Below are positions 17,225 through 25,232 of a DNA stretch of 64,000 nt, in pieces. The notes under the pieces were generated by a model. It had not been told where the DNA came from. It did no database searches and was given only the letters and a program-made list of their open reading frames with translations. Source of the stretch: Prochlorococcus sp. AG-402-K16 (GTDB lineage: Bacteria > Cyanobacteriota > Cyanobacteriia > PCC-6307 > Cyanobiaceae); the NCBI GenBank assembly GCA_003216795.1, contig QCIH01000003.1, positions 96,112-160,111 on the forward strand, given 5' to 3'. How positions within the stretch are numbered: the first letter of the stretch is position 1; every line of letters begins with the position of its first letter. The translations under genes were made by a program, and so were the position numbers.

Positions 17225-17633
17225 GAATTTTTTGGATATAAAGCTATTGGAAATAAATAAATTAGTCGATTTAAATAATCTTAGAACTGCACCTCAGTTA
17301 ACTAATAGGCAAGAAAAAAAACTTTTAGAAGAACTAGAAGCAAATATTTTTAATGCAGATTGGATAACAATAGGCATAATGGCACCTAGTGATAGTAAGG
17401 CTATTGAAGCATTGCGATCAATTTCTAAGAAATATTCCTCAATTAAATTTGGGAATCTAGGCTCCCTTCATGCTAATGGAGGCGTTTTTTTAAAAGCTAA
17501 TCAAAAGACTAGTAATGTTTTTGTAAGATCTGAAAATGGTCTTGGAGAAGGAATTTTAATAACATGTCAGTATGACGAAGGTGCCAAAGAATCTAATACT
17601 TTTGGACCATTGCCATTAGATTTCTTTACATAA
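17205..17633 (+). CDS. DUF1824 family protein
   Basis: 142 residues from the ATG at 17205, which lies inside the end of the tautomerase gene. An earlier in-frame start at 17124 would overlap it far more and adds residues unlike the family. The sequence (LRTAPQLTNRQEKKLLEEL, ADWITIGIMAPSDSKAIEAL, NVFVRSENGLGEGILITCQ) fits the cyanobacterial DUF1824 family. Function unknown; cytoplasmic. The overlap implies translational coupling. Confidence 0.7.
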   Translation: MEEHLVKNFLDIKLLEINKLVDLNNLRTAPQLTNRQEKKLLEELEANIFNADWITIGIMAPSDSKAIEALRSISKKYSSIKFGNLGSLHANGGVFLKANQKTSNVFVRSENGLGEGILITCQYDEGAKESNTFGPLPLDFFT

Positions 17634-17789
17634 TTAATTCCATATTTATTTTTATCAAGGATCTAATTTTATGACAGCTTTTTTTCGGATGATATTCTTC
17701 AGAACTTGGATTTAAAAATTTTCTTTACTTTAAAGCTTTGTTATTATGACTAATGGCATTGATCTAAATTTTTTCACTATTTTAATTTA

Positions 17790-18659
17790 ATGTTTTTTCA
17801 GGATATAATTCAAAATTTAAATAATTTCTGGTCAAAAGAAGGTTGTTTGATTATGCAGCCATATGACATCGAAAAAGGTGCTGGAACAATGAATCCGCAT
17901 ACTTTTTTAAGGTCTATAGGACCAGAACCTTGGAGCGTAGCATATGCGGAGCCATGTAGAAGACCCACAGATGGACGTTTTGGCGATAATCCAAATAGGG
18001 CGCAACATTACTTTCAATATCAAGTAATAATTAAACCTTCACCGGAAGGAATACAGGAAAAATATTTGACATCTTTAGAATCTCTTGGAATAAACCCTAG
18101 AAATCATGACATAAGATTTGTGGAAGATAATTGGGAGTCTCCAACACTTGGAGCTTGGGGCGTAGGTTGGGAAGTTTGGTTGGACGGAATGGAAGTTACT
18201 CAATTTACTTATTTCCAACAATGCGGAGGTATAGATTGTAATCCAATCCCAATCGAAATCACTTATGGATTAGAGAGGATTGCAATGTTTTTGCAGGATA
18301 AAGAAAGTATCTGGGACTTAAATTGGAACAAAGATTTGAAATATAGCGATATTTGGCTTCAATTTGAAAAAAGTCAATGCTCCTATAATTTTACTGAATC
18401 TAGTGCTGATAATCTCAGGAAACTGTTTGAAATTTACCAAGCTGAGGCAAATAATTTAATCGAAAAGAAATTAACTTATCCAGCCCTCGATTTTGTTCTG
18501 AAATGTAGTCATACATTTAATCTTCTTGATGCTAGAGGAGTGATTTCAGTTACAGATCGTGCACAATATATCGAAAAGATTCGAAAATTAGCTAGAGAAG
18601 TTGCATCATCATGGGTAGAAGAAAGAGAATCCCTTGATTTTCCATTGATAAAAAATTAG
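17790..18659 (+). CDS. glyQ: glycyl-tRNA synthetase alpha subunit
   Basis: Class II catalytic subunit that forms an alpha2-beta2 enzyme with GlyS. 289 residues: [17 protein letters not shown] at the start, [18 protein letters not shown] and [19 protein letters not shown] for glycine activation, and [18 protein letters not shown] in the core. These are almost invariant in GlyQ. The beta subunit gene is not in the window, which is common in cyanobacteria. Confidence 0.97.
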   Translation: MFFQDIIQNLNNFWSKEGCLIMQPYDIEKGAGTMNPHTFLRSIGPEPWSVAYAEPCRRPTDGRFGDNPNRAQHYFQYQVIIKPSPEGIQEKYLTSLESLGINPRNHDIRFVEDNWESPTLGAWGVGWEVWLDGMEVTQFTYFQQCGGIDCNPIPIEITYGLERIAMFLQDKESIWDLNWNKDLKYSDIWLQFEKSQCSYNFTESSADNLRKLFEIYQAEANNLIEKKLTYPALDFVLKCSHTFNLLDARGVISVTDRAQYIEKIRKLAREVASSWVEERESLDFPLIKN

Positions 18660-18800
18660 TAAATTCAATCAATTAGACAAGAAAAAACTAATAGTATCAA
18701 AAGCTACATCGAGATGAAACTTATATTTCTTTCCTTTTTTGTTACGCTCGATACAGTATAGATACCCAAAATTTTTTGGGCTACTTTAGTGTGAGGTAAA

Positions 18801-20084
18801 ATGAAACTCTTCCAACAAATGTTGGTGGCAGGAGCATCTTTGAGCTTATTAGCTCCAGTTGCTTCGCAAGCTTCTGACATTGTCAATATAGAAGAAATGA
18901 ACAGCTACGCACGTAGTCAAACAAAATCTTCGAAACTTGACAGCAACACATTCATTAACGAAGTTAGTGAAGATATCGCAACCCTTAAAAGTCGTTTAGA
19001 TGGCCTTGAGGTTAAACAAAGTGAATTTGAAGCCGGTGGTTTCTCAGATACAACTACATTAGACGGTAAAGTTAATTTCACAGTTGGTGCACTTTCTTAT
19101 GATGGGACCGGCACTGATACAGTTTCCAATGAGGCTGCTCTTTTCCAGTACATGTGGCAAGGAAACTTAAATACAAGTTTTACTGGAGATGACAATCTTT
19201 ATGTAAGACTTAAAACAGGTAACGCAAGTTCATGGACTAAGGATAAAGACCATGGCACTTATCTAAGTTCTTCAAAAGGAAATTCAAACGTTTTAAAGGT
19301 AGACAAAATTTGGTATGAATTCCCAGTAGGCGAACAGAATACAGTTTTTGTTGGTCCTTTGATCGAAAACTATTACATGCATGGAACTACTCCATCAATC
19401 TATAAACCAGTACTAAAAGCTTTTACTCTTGGTGGTAATGCTGCTGCTTATGGTGCAAGTACAGATACTGGTGCAGGTTGGGTTTATAAGGCAGATAACG
19501 GATTGGCAATAAGCTCAAATATAGGGACAAAATCCAAGACTACAGTAAAAGGTTCAGAAACAGGACTTTTAACAGATGAATCCAAGACAAGTTGGGCTAA
19601 TCAAATAGGAATAACTAAAGATCAGTGGTCTGTTTCTGCAATGGTTAACCTGAAGTACAATGACTGGGGCGATAGCTACTTCAGTACAGCTACTGGTGAT
19701 GACCGCAATGAAAATAGTACTAACTATGGCTTAAGAGCCTGGTGGAGACCAGCAGATTCTGGTACTGCTACTCCTGAGGTATCTGTTGGTTATGATTATT
19801 CAGTATTGGATGGTTATGATACAAACGATACTACTGATGCTTTCTTCGTAGGTTTAACATGGCTTGATATTTTTAACCCAGATGATCGTATTGGTGTTGC
19901 CTTAGGTCAACCTCAAATGAGAGAAAATACTGGCGCAGAACCATTTATGTATGAATTATATTATGGTTTCAAGGTCAATGATTCAGTAACAGTTACCCCA
20001 GCAATTTTCGGAGCAACAAATGCTAACGGAACTGATGGAGAGGACTACACTGGTGCTGTAATAGAAACACAATTTAAGTTCTAA
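18801..20084 (+). CDS. outer-membrane porin (cyanobacterial som/OprB-like)
   Basis: 427 residues. A signal peptide (MKLFQQMLVAGASLSLLAP, cut near ASQAS at 24) is followed by a short linker and a coiled coil (EDIATLKSRLDGLEVKQSEF). There is no full SLH domain, the trimmed form I associate with Prochlorococcus porins. The rest is a beta barrel with alternating residues ending in Phe (VIETQFKF), the outer-membrane assembly signal. Probable channel for small solutes. A CCCAAAA...TTTTGGG hairpin lies in the leader (18767-18782), and two terminators follow the gene. Confidence 0.85.
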   Translation: MKLFQQMLVAGASLSLLAPVASQASDIVNIEEMNSYARSQTKSSKLDSNTFINEVSEDIATLKSRLDGLEVKQSEFEAGGFSDTTTLDGKVNFTVGALSYDGTGTDTVSNEAALFQYMWQGNLNTSFTGDDNLYVRLKTGNASSWTKDKDHGTYLSSSKGNSNVLKVDKIWYEFPVGEQNTVFVGPLIENYYMHGTTPSIYKPVLKAFTLGGNAAAYGASTDTGAGWVYKADNGLAISSNIGTKSKTTVKGSETGLLTDESKTSWANQIGITKDQWSVSAMVNLKYNDWGDSYFSTATGDDRNENSTNYGLRAWWRPADSGTATPEVSVGYDYSVLDGYDTNDTTDAFFVGLTWLDIFNPDDRIGVALGQPQMRENTGAEPFMYELYYGFKVNDSVTVTPAIFGATNANGTDGEDYTGAVIETQFKF

Positions 20085-20103
20085 ACAATCTTAAATTAAA
20101 AAA

Positions 20104-20128
20104 AACACCCATTCGGGTGTTTTTTTTT
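20104..20128 (+). terminator. terminator after the porin gene
   Basis: Stem AACACCC (20104-20110) and GGGTGTT (20115-20121) with the loop ATTC, then T8. It begins 20 bases after the porin stop codon. Confidence 0.85.
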
Positions 20129-20152
20129 GCTTTATTAATCTTAAATTGCATT

Positions 20153-20181
20153 AAAAAACACCTAAATGGGTGTTTTTTTTC
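20153..20181. terminator. second hairpin, probably bidirectional
   Basis: AAAAAACACC (20153-20162) pairs with GGTGTTTTTT (20169-20178) around TAAATG. The A run on one side and T run on the other mean it can work on both strands. It lies between the porin and the minus-strand gene ending at 20184. It shares its core with the hairpin 50 bases upstream. Confidence 0.7.
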
Positions 20182-20183
20182 CT

Positions 20184-20423
20184 TTACCAGCAGTTTTCTC
20201 CCTCGCCAATAGGAATACAAGCGGATGACTTGGCTGCTTCATCCGCTATTCTTTGGGCTTCAGAATCTAATTTGAAATCTGCATCTAAAGGCATATCAGT
20301 ATTCCATTCTTTTAATCCACCTAAATCATTTTCACCTGATTTAACTGAATTACTATCTGCCGTTGAAATAGCTAGTGCGCTTGTGGCCGCGATGAAAATT
20401 GCAATTGAACTTCTTTTTGGCAT
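20184..20423 (-). CDS. small exported protein, unknown function
   Basis: 79 residues with an N-terminal signal peptide (MPKRSSIAIFIAATSALAIS). The mature part is acidic (LGGLKEWNTDMPLDADFKLD) and ends with two Cys residues (SSACIPIGEGENCW) that could form a disulfide. Not recognised. Probably periplasmic. The bidirectional hairpin at 20153 would end its transcript. Confidence 0.6.
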   Translation of the reverse strand: MPKRSSIAIFIAATSALAISTADSNSVKSGENDLGGLKEWNTDMPLDADFKLDSEAQRIADEAAKSSACIPIGEGENCW

Positions 20424-20496
20424 TCGATAAATTGGTTTTCTAATATATTAATCAATTTCAAATTTATATTCTTTTTGTTGTATAAAATGATTCTTT

Positions 20497-21162
20497 TTAA
20501 TCCCCCATTACTCTTAAGAGATTTGAATAAGATTTAAAAATAAGATCAAGTTCATCTGATCTGCCATGCTTTGCCAGTAAACTTCTTGCACCTGCGTCTA
20601 AATCAAATAAATATTCTCTTTTTTCAGTAGATTTAACATAACTTTCTATCCAACCTACGCATACTATTCTTTCTCCATAAAGAACTTCTTGAACTGAATG
20701 TAAATAGGTACTTGGATAAATTAAAATTTCTCCACTTTTAAGTTTAAATTTGTTTTCTGAAGTAAGATTTTCAATTAAAAGTTCACCCCCCTCGTATAGA
20801 TTTTTTTTAGTAAGAAAAATTGTGAAAGACAAGTCAGCCCTGCCTGATGACATATATGGATTATCGATATGACGTCCATATTTCATTCCTTTAGAGGATT
20901 TAGTAAACATGATTCCATGAATATTTTTTGGTAAAGTAAAGCTTTTTATTAAATCATTATTTAAAATTTTTTGTTTTATTAACAAGGATAATTTTTTCGA
21001 AATATCTGATGTTCGTTTTAGTTGCAAATTATTTTTTACGATTGAGGCGTGACTGCCAGCAGTTTTTTTCCCATCTTCCCAACCTTGATTTTCTTGTCCT
21101 AATTCTTTTTCTATAAAATTTAGTTCTTCCGCATTTAATAACTGATGAGTTAAATAATTCAT
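20497..21162 (-). CDS. PKHD-type Fe(II)/2-oxoglutarate dioxygenase (PiuC/YbiX-like)
   Basis: 221 residues. The metal ligands are visible as His98-x-Asp100 (KYGRHIDNPYM) and His155 (STYLHSVQEV), and Arg165 (GERIVCVGWIES) is placed to bind 2-oxoglutarate. Overall pattern matches the PKHD hydroxylases that accompany iron uptake systems in proteobacteria (PiuC). Substrate unknown. It is divergent from the iron-binding protein gene, with 102 bases between the starts and a palindrome in that gap, so joint iron control is likely. Confidence 0.88.
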   Translation of the reverse strand: MNYLTHQLLNAEELNFIEKELGQENQGWEDGKKTAGSHASIVKNNLQLKRTSDISKKLSLLIKQKILNNDLIKSFTLPKNIHGIMFTKSSKGMKYGRHIDNPYMSSGRADLSFTIFLTKKNLYEGGELLIENLTSENKFKLKSGEILIYPSTYLHSVQEVLYGERIVCVGWIESYVKSTEKREYLFDLDAGARSLLAKHGRSDELDLIFKSYSNLLRVMGD

Positions 21163-21178
21163 ACGATATATAAAAAAT

Positions 21179-21196
21179 GATACATTTTGATGTATC
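21179..21196. promoter_or_regulatory. palindrome between divergent iron genes, candidate operator
   Basis: GATACAT at 21179-21185 and ATGTATC at 21190-21196 form a perfect 7-base inverted repeat with the spacer TTTG. It lies 17 bases ahead of the hydroxylase start and 69 bases ahead of futA. It is not a textbook Fur box, but is placed where one regulator could control both genes. Confidence 0.45.
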
Positions 21197-21264
21197 CAAG
21201 ATGGCTTTTAGAGTTTGAAATCTTTTGATGGGTATAAAGTAACCATAGATACTAATTTGAAAAA

Positions 21265-22287
21265 GTGCAAAATCTTAAAAAACTATTTTATACAGCACTA
21301 ACATGTACATTTTTATTTAATTTAAATATACCTGTCAATTCAACAGAAAAAGAAGTCAAAGTTTATTCAGGTAGACATTACAACACTGATAGGAGCGTCT
21401 ATAAAAAATTTGCAGAAGAAACAGGTATTAAAGTAAGACTTATAGAGGCGGCAGGAATTTCTTTAATCGAAAGATTGAAACGCGAAGGGGAGAATTCTCA
21501 AGCAGATTTAATCTTGCTAGTAGATGCCGCAAGAATTACTAACGCAGCCAAAGCTGGATTACTGAGACCAATAGAATCTTCTAATTTAGAAAATGATGTT
21601 CCTGTTGGATTAAAAGATCCTAATAAGGAATGGTATGCATTAACAAGAAGAGTAAGAGTCATGATAGCCAATCCAAAAGTAGTAGATGTTAGCAAGATTA
21701 ATGATTACACTGATTTGGCTGATCCCTCTTTAAAAGGGAAAGTATGTTTAAGAAATAGAAAAAGTCCATACAATCAATCTTTAGTTGCCAATCAAATAAT
21801 TAACAAAGGTGAATTAGAAACTAAAGCTTGGTTAAGCGGAATGATTTCAAACGTTTCAAAACCGTTTTTCCCAGGTGATATTGCAATAATTAGGGCGGTT
21901 TCTAAGAAAAAATGTGGAGTAGGAATTGTTAATCATTATTATGTCGCAAGAATGTTAGCAGGTGTTAATGGAAGGAGAGATGCTTTGTATGCAAAAAAAA
22001 CAAAGGTCCTTACTCCTAATCCAGCTCACGTAAATATTAGTGCCGGTGGAGTTGCAAAATATGCAACAAATAAAAATGAAGCTATTCAGTTGCTTGAATT
22101 CTTAGCATCTCCTGAAGGCAGTAAAGGTTTAGCTGCTCCTACCTTTGAACATCCTTTGAAGGAAGTTAATCAAAATGAAATAGTAAAGAACTTTGGAGAG
22201 TTTACGCCTGATCTTGTAACCGTAGAAGACCTTGGAGAAAAAAATTCTCTAGCTATTAAATTGATGAAAGATGCAGGTTGGAATTAA
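21265..22287 (+). CDS. futA: ferric-iron-binding protein of an ABC transporter
   Basis: 340 residues from a GTG start. A signal peptide (KLFYTALTCTFLFNLNIPVNS) precedes a class II periplasmic binding fold: EVKVYSGRHYNTDRSVYKKF with the iron-ligand His/Tyr, LRNRKSPYNQSLVANQ, and VGIVNHYYVARMLAG with the tyrosine pair that binds ferric iron in FutA/IdiA/FbpA proteins. Periplasmic. The permease and ATPase genes are not in the window. Divergent partner of the PKHD dioxygenase. It is the last core gene before the tRNA-Ser island. Confidence 0.92.
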   Translation: MQNLKKLFYTALTCTFLFNLNIPVNSTEKEVKVYSGRHYNTDRSVYKKFAEETGIKVRLIEAAGISLIERLKREGENSQADLILLVDAARITNAAKAGLLRPIESSNLENDVPVGLKDPNKEWYALTRRVRVMIANPKVVDVSKINDYTDLADPSLKGKVCLRNRKSPYNQSLVANQIINKGELETKAWLSGMISNVSKPFFPGDIAIIRAVSKKKCGVGIVNHYYVARMLAGVNGRRDALYAKKTKVLTPNPAHVNISAGGVAKYATNKNEAIQLLEFLASPEGSKGLAAPTFEHPLKEVNQNEIVKNFGEFTPDLVTVEDLGEKNSLAIKLMKDAGWN

Positions 22288-22349
22288 AAATTAAGATAAT
22301 TATATAGTTCAAAATTTTTTCTTTTTTATGTGCATACTTATAAAAAGCA

Positions 22350-22435
22350 GGAGAGGTGGCTGAGTGGTCGAAAGCGAACGACTCGAAATCGTTTAATAGG
22401 GTAACTATTCGTGGGTTCGAATCCCACCTTCTCCG
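22350..22435 (+). tRNA. tRNA-Ser, anticodon CGA
   Basis: 86 bases. Acceptor arm GGAGAGG pairs with CTTCTCC and the discriminator is G. The anticodon arm is AACGA-CTCGAAA-TCGTT, giving the anticodon CGA (reads UCG). A long variable arm (TAATAGGGTAACTATTC) marks a class II serine tRNA, and the T arm is GTGGGTTCGAATCCCAC. CCA is not encoded. Its 3' end looks like the attachment site of the island downstream. Confidence 0.97.
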
Positions 22436-22454
22436 TTTTTTAGAGTCCCCTTGT

Positions 22455-22475
22455 AGACCCGTATGGGTCTTTTTT
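22455..22475 (+). terminator. terminator after tRNA-Ser
   Basis: AGACCC (22455-22460) and GGGTCT (22465-22470) with the loop GTAT, followed by five T. It would end the tRNA transcript. Confidence 0.8.
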
Positions 22476-22548
22476 ACGGGATTTATAGGCAATAACAGGT
22501 GCTTAAAGTTTCATATAAACCCTAAATTTCTACTTTATGTCAAAAATT

Positions 22549-22624
22549 GTGGTGGTGGATGTGGTGGAGGATAAAAAGTGTGTGGTGGTGGATATTTGAT
22601 AGACAAAGTTTCGTGGTGGTGGAT
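22549..22624 (+). repeat. GTGGTGGTGGAT repeat cluster, left copy
   Basis: Three exact copies of the 12-mer GTGGTGGTGGAT at 22549, 22582 and 22613, with a partial copy at 22561. They stand out sharply in this AT-rich DNA. A matching cluster lies at 24883. Both are preceded by similar sequence (CCCTA...CAAAAA). Paired GG runs could form a two-layer G-quadruplex. The left cluster is 112 bases after the tRNA end. Confidence 0.8.
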
Positions 22625-22718
22625 TCCTCAAGATCCATTGTCAATAAAGGTATTTTTAAAGGTTAACTTGGCACGGTATTAGAAATTTAATACTTTTTAA
22701 AAGATAACATTTTAATAA

Positions 22719-24239
22719 TTAACAATTACCCCAAGGACCAGGATACCAATCTGATGCTTTAAGTTTTTTAGACTTATTTATATACCTACAACCTGACGGG
22801 TAAGAATACTCATTTTTATAAATACCTTTCCAATAATACAAATTACCCTCATAGGGATTTTCTTTGATTGCTTTATCTAATATCTGAACTGCTTTTTTAT
22901 TCTTATTATTTTTTGAATAAAATGTTGCTAAATCTATCTTCAGGTCAATATTATCAGGGTTCATAATTATTAGTTTTTCCATATCTTCTATTGCCCCTGT
23001 ATGATTTTTTCTATTTTTAATTTTTAACCACGCCCTATAAAAAAGTGCATTTTCATAATGATAATCCCTTTCGGATATCTTTATCTGGGCAATCAAATCA
23101 TAGTCCGCAATCGCTTCTTTATATCTCCCTAATCTTTCATTATCCAAAGCACGATTAAAATAAAAATTTATCTCTTCAGAACCACTTATTGATGATTTTA
23201 AATATTTTCTATCTTTCCTTTTAAATTTTTCAGAAAAACTGTTTATACTCAAATTTTTTTGAACTTTTTCTTCTGATAGATTAATTCTTTTTAATTTATT
23301 ATTTTCGTCATCCATATTTTTCGGTTCAATTTGAATCATTTTGCTATTAGATTTTTTCGACTCTGGTACTTTTTTAACCACTTTATAAAATGGGTAAGAT
23401 TTTTTTATTTCGTTGCCAAGAACTAAGGATAAAATTACAGAAAAAATTATAAAAAAATTATTAATAGTTTTTTTGGATTTAGAAAAAAATCTATTTTTGA
23501 TTGGCGGATTATTTTTAAATTTATTTGTCTCTTCATTTTTATTACCACTTTCCTCTATCAAAATATTGAGAGACCTTTTTTGTAATAAAGGTTTTAATTT
23601 TCCGTAAAAATCTTTAGAAAATAAATTTATTCTTGTTATGGTCCAAGAAACTTTCTTGGACAACATCATTCCTAGTTTTTCCCAATTTCCTAAATTGAAT
23701 AAAGTTTTTCTAAGAAAATAATATATGGAACGGATTATTCTTTTTACTCTTTCTTGATTTGTTTCATTTGAAACAACTTTATAAATAAATTTAGATACTT
23801 CAAGAGTGATATTGTAAATAAATTTAGAGACTAAAAAAGAGACATTCCAACTAATTTTTAGAATGAAATAAGAAATATTTAAAGAGAGTTTTAGTAAAAA
23901 AAATGATATTTTTAATAAGTAAAAAGTAATTTCAAGCAATCTAGTAATTAACCTAATGTGCTGAGTACCAATATCTTCATTGTCGCCAGTATGTAATTGA
24001 AATCCTGGACCTGATGGAAATGAAGGGATTAAAGAATCTTCGTACCTTTTTTGGGCAAATCTTTCAAACTCTAAGTCCTTTACTTCATTGACAAAAACAT
24101 GTCCATCTGTTGAATATTGAGACTTAATTAAATCAGTTATAGAACCAGTATCTGAATAATCAGTAGTAACTTTGAAATTTCTAAGTCTACCCTTAAAATC
24201 TCTATATTTACCTCTAACCTGATATTCTGGCATTTTCAA
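22719..24239 (-). CDS. membrane-anchored TPR-repeat protein with 11-residue hydrophobic repeats
   Basis: 506 residues. Residues 1-65 form a small domain (YQVRGKYRDFKGRLRNF). Residues 101-155 repeat every 11 residues in a very hydrophobic, possibly amphipathic helix (SYFILKISWNV, SFLVSKFIYNI, TLEVSKFIYKV). A clear membrane helix is at 261-275 (NFFIIFSVILSLVLG), followed by a charged linker and TPR repeats from about 360 (EINFYFNRALDNERLGRYKEAI) to 490. It probably scaffolds partners at a membrane. It fills most of the tRNA-flanked segment, suggesting mobile cargo. Not recognised beyond TPR. Confidence 0.75.
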   Translation of the reverse strand: MKMPEYQVRGKYRDFKGRLRNFKVTTDYSDTGSITDLIKSQYSTDGHVFVNEVKDLEFERFAQKRYEDSLIPSFPSGPGFQLHTGDNEDIGTQHIRLITRLLEITFYLLKISFFLLKLSLNISYFILKISWNVSFLVSKFIYNITLEVSKFIYKVVSNETNQERVKRIIRSIYYFLRKTLFNLGNWEKLGMMLSKKVSWTITRINLFSKDFYGKLKPLLQKRSLNILIEESGNKNEETNKFKNNPPIKNRFFSKSKKTINNFFIIFSVILSLVLGNEIKKSYPFYKVVKKVPESKKSNSKMIQIEPKNMDDENNKLKRINLSEEKVQKNLSINSFSEKFKRKDRKYLKSSISGSEEINFYFNRALDNERLGRYKEAIADYDLIAQIKISERDYHYENALFYRAWLKIKNRKNHTGAIEDMEKLIIMNPDNIDLKIDLATFYSKNNKNKKAVQILDKAIKENPYEGNLYYWKGIYKNEYSYPSGCRYINKSKKLKASDWYPGPWGNC

Positions 24240-24507
24240 AAATATTTAATTGACCCTAAAAATTTTTTTTTAATTATTTGTTTCCTCTTCACATTTATTA
24301 ATTAACTTTTTTGTTATTGTCCTAATTCAAAGATAATTCCAAAAATTTGAGGGAATTATAAAAAAAATGTTTGTTGTTTTAATTAGTTGGTTTATATATA
24401 TTGATTGTGCATTTTTTGAATTAGTAAAAACAAAATTTTACCTATATGCATTAGAAATTTTTTAATTATATAAAAGCGTAATTTTATTTTAATTATCCAA
24501 TCAAATC

Positions 24508-24732
24508 TCAATCTTGGTTTTTTCTCTCAAATTCCTTAAATGATGATTGAAGTTGACCTTTATTTTCAATATCTGTATCTTCATATCCTTTCAACTTTTT
24601 CCAACGAACATAGAGTGCTTGCAACCACCAACTATCAGTCAAAGATTTTGCTCCATTTTTTAATAAATTACTTTCTTTTTGATTAAAAATTTGTGAATCA
24701 ATCATTTCTTTTTTCCAATTATTTGAATCCAT
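24508..24732 (-). CDS. small hydrophilic protein, unknown function
   Basis: 74 residues, charged and helical with several Trp (TDSWWLQALYVRWKKLKGYE). No signal or membrane segment. Not recognised. It lies behind the TPR gene in the same island and on the same strand, 268 AT-rich bases away. Confidence 0.55.
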   Translation of the reverse strand: MDSNNWKKEMIDSQIFNQKESNLLKNGAKSLTDSWWLQALYVRWKKLKGYEDTDIENKGQLQSSFKEFERKNQD

Positions 24733-24831
24733 AAACTAAAAAATTAAAATCCTATATTAACTTTATTAGAAATTTTTAATTTTTCTAATAATATACATAC
24801 CGATTTAAAGATTTTTCTTAAACTCGCTACT

Positions 24832-24906
24832 TTTATTGACCTTCCTATATTGTTCCAAGTGGTCCCTATATATCCCAAAAATGTGGTGGTGGATGTGGTG
24901 GTGGAT
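24832..24906 (+). repeat. island repeat, second copy with tandem GTGGTGGTGGAT
   Basis: Two exact 12-mers in tandem (24883-24894 and 24895-24906). The preceding 50 bases match the segment at 26870-26926 at most positions: both read TTTTA.TGAC.TTCC.ATAT.GTT, then CCC and CAAAAATGTG. The same lead-in, more degenerate, precedes the cluster at 22549. Probably the conserved end of an integrating element. Confidence 0.65.
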
Positions 24907-24972
24907 ATTCACATAATCACTCAAAAATAAGTCCCATATAGTCCAGTGTCTGCCTATGTTGCTTGAGATGTA

Positions 24973-24989
24973 ATTTCACCCTCTCCGTT
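24973..24989 (+). repeat. partial copy of the tRNA-Ser 3' end
   Basis: ATTTCACCCTCTCCGTT here compares with ATCCCACCTTCTCCGTT at 22421-22437, the end of tRNA-Ser(CGA): 14 of 17 bases agree, differing by three C/T changes. It lies 67 bases after the second GTGG cluster. This is where the distal attachment site of an element integrated at the tRNA would be. The match is short, so it is suggestive only. Confidence 0.45.
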
Positions 24990-25232
24990 AATTAATAGTT
25001 TCTAGAAATCCTAAAAATAAAATAAGAGGGGATTTATTTGCACTCTTCGAGTTGTCAGCACCTCACTGTCCACAAAGGCGTTGAAAAATTTTCACTCCTG
25101 AATTTTTTCTAATCCTACTGAATGGGAAAAGATAGTCGCGACAAACACAAAGCACTAATACTCGGGTATTAATACTCTATTAATTTCAATTGAATAGGAG
25201 GATAATTAAGGAGTAGAGATATAGGAGGTTTT

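Larger units (their letters stand above)
24733..25232. other. 500-base non-coding stretch with island end signals
   Basis: No convincing gene. It holds the second GTGGTGGTGGAT cluster (24883-24906), a conserved lead-in from 24832, a piece resembling the tRNA-Ser 3' end (24973-24989), and the leader of the CP12-like gene with AATAC/GTATT pairing around 25161. It reads as the right edge of one integrated segment and the start of another. Confidence 0.5.

Noticed and set aside
22256..22492. 78-residue minus-strand ORF across tRNA-Ser (RRRWDSNPRIV...)
   Set aside because: It is the well-known false ORF that arises by translating the antisense of a tRNA-Ser gene.
22356..22574. 72-residue plus-strand ORF (MAEWSKANDSKSFNR...) ending CGGGCGGG
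   Set aside because: It translates the tRNA itself and then the GTGG repeat; no independent sign of a gene.
24367..24465. 32-residue plus-strand ORF (MFVVLISWFIYIDCAFF...)
   Set aside because: In very A/T-rich DNA, no ribosome site; chance hydrophobic ORFs are expected here.
25150..25180. AATACTCGGGTATT as a regulator site for the CP12-like gene
   Set aside because: A short imperfect repeat of a kind frequent in this DNA, with no second example to support it.
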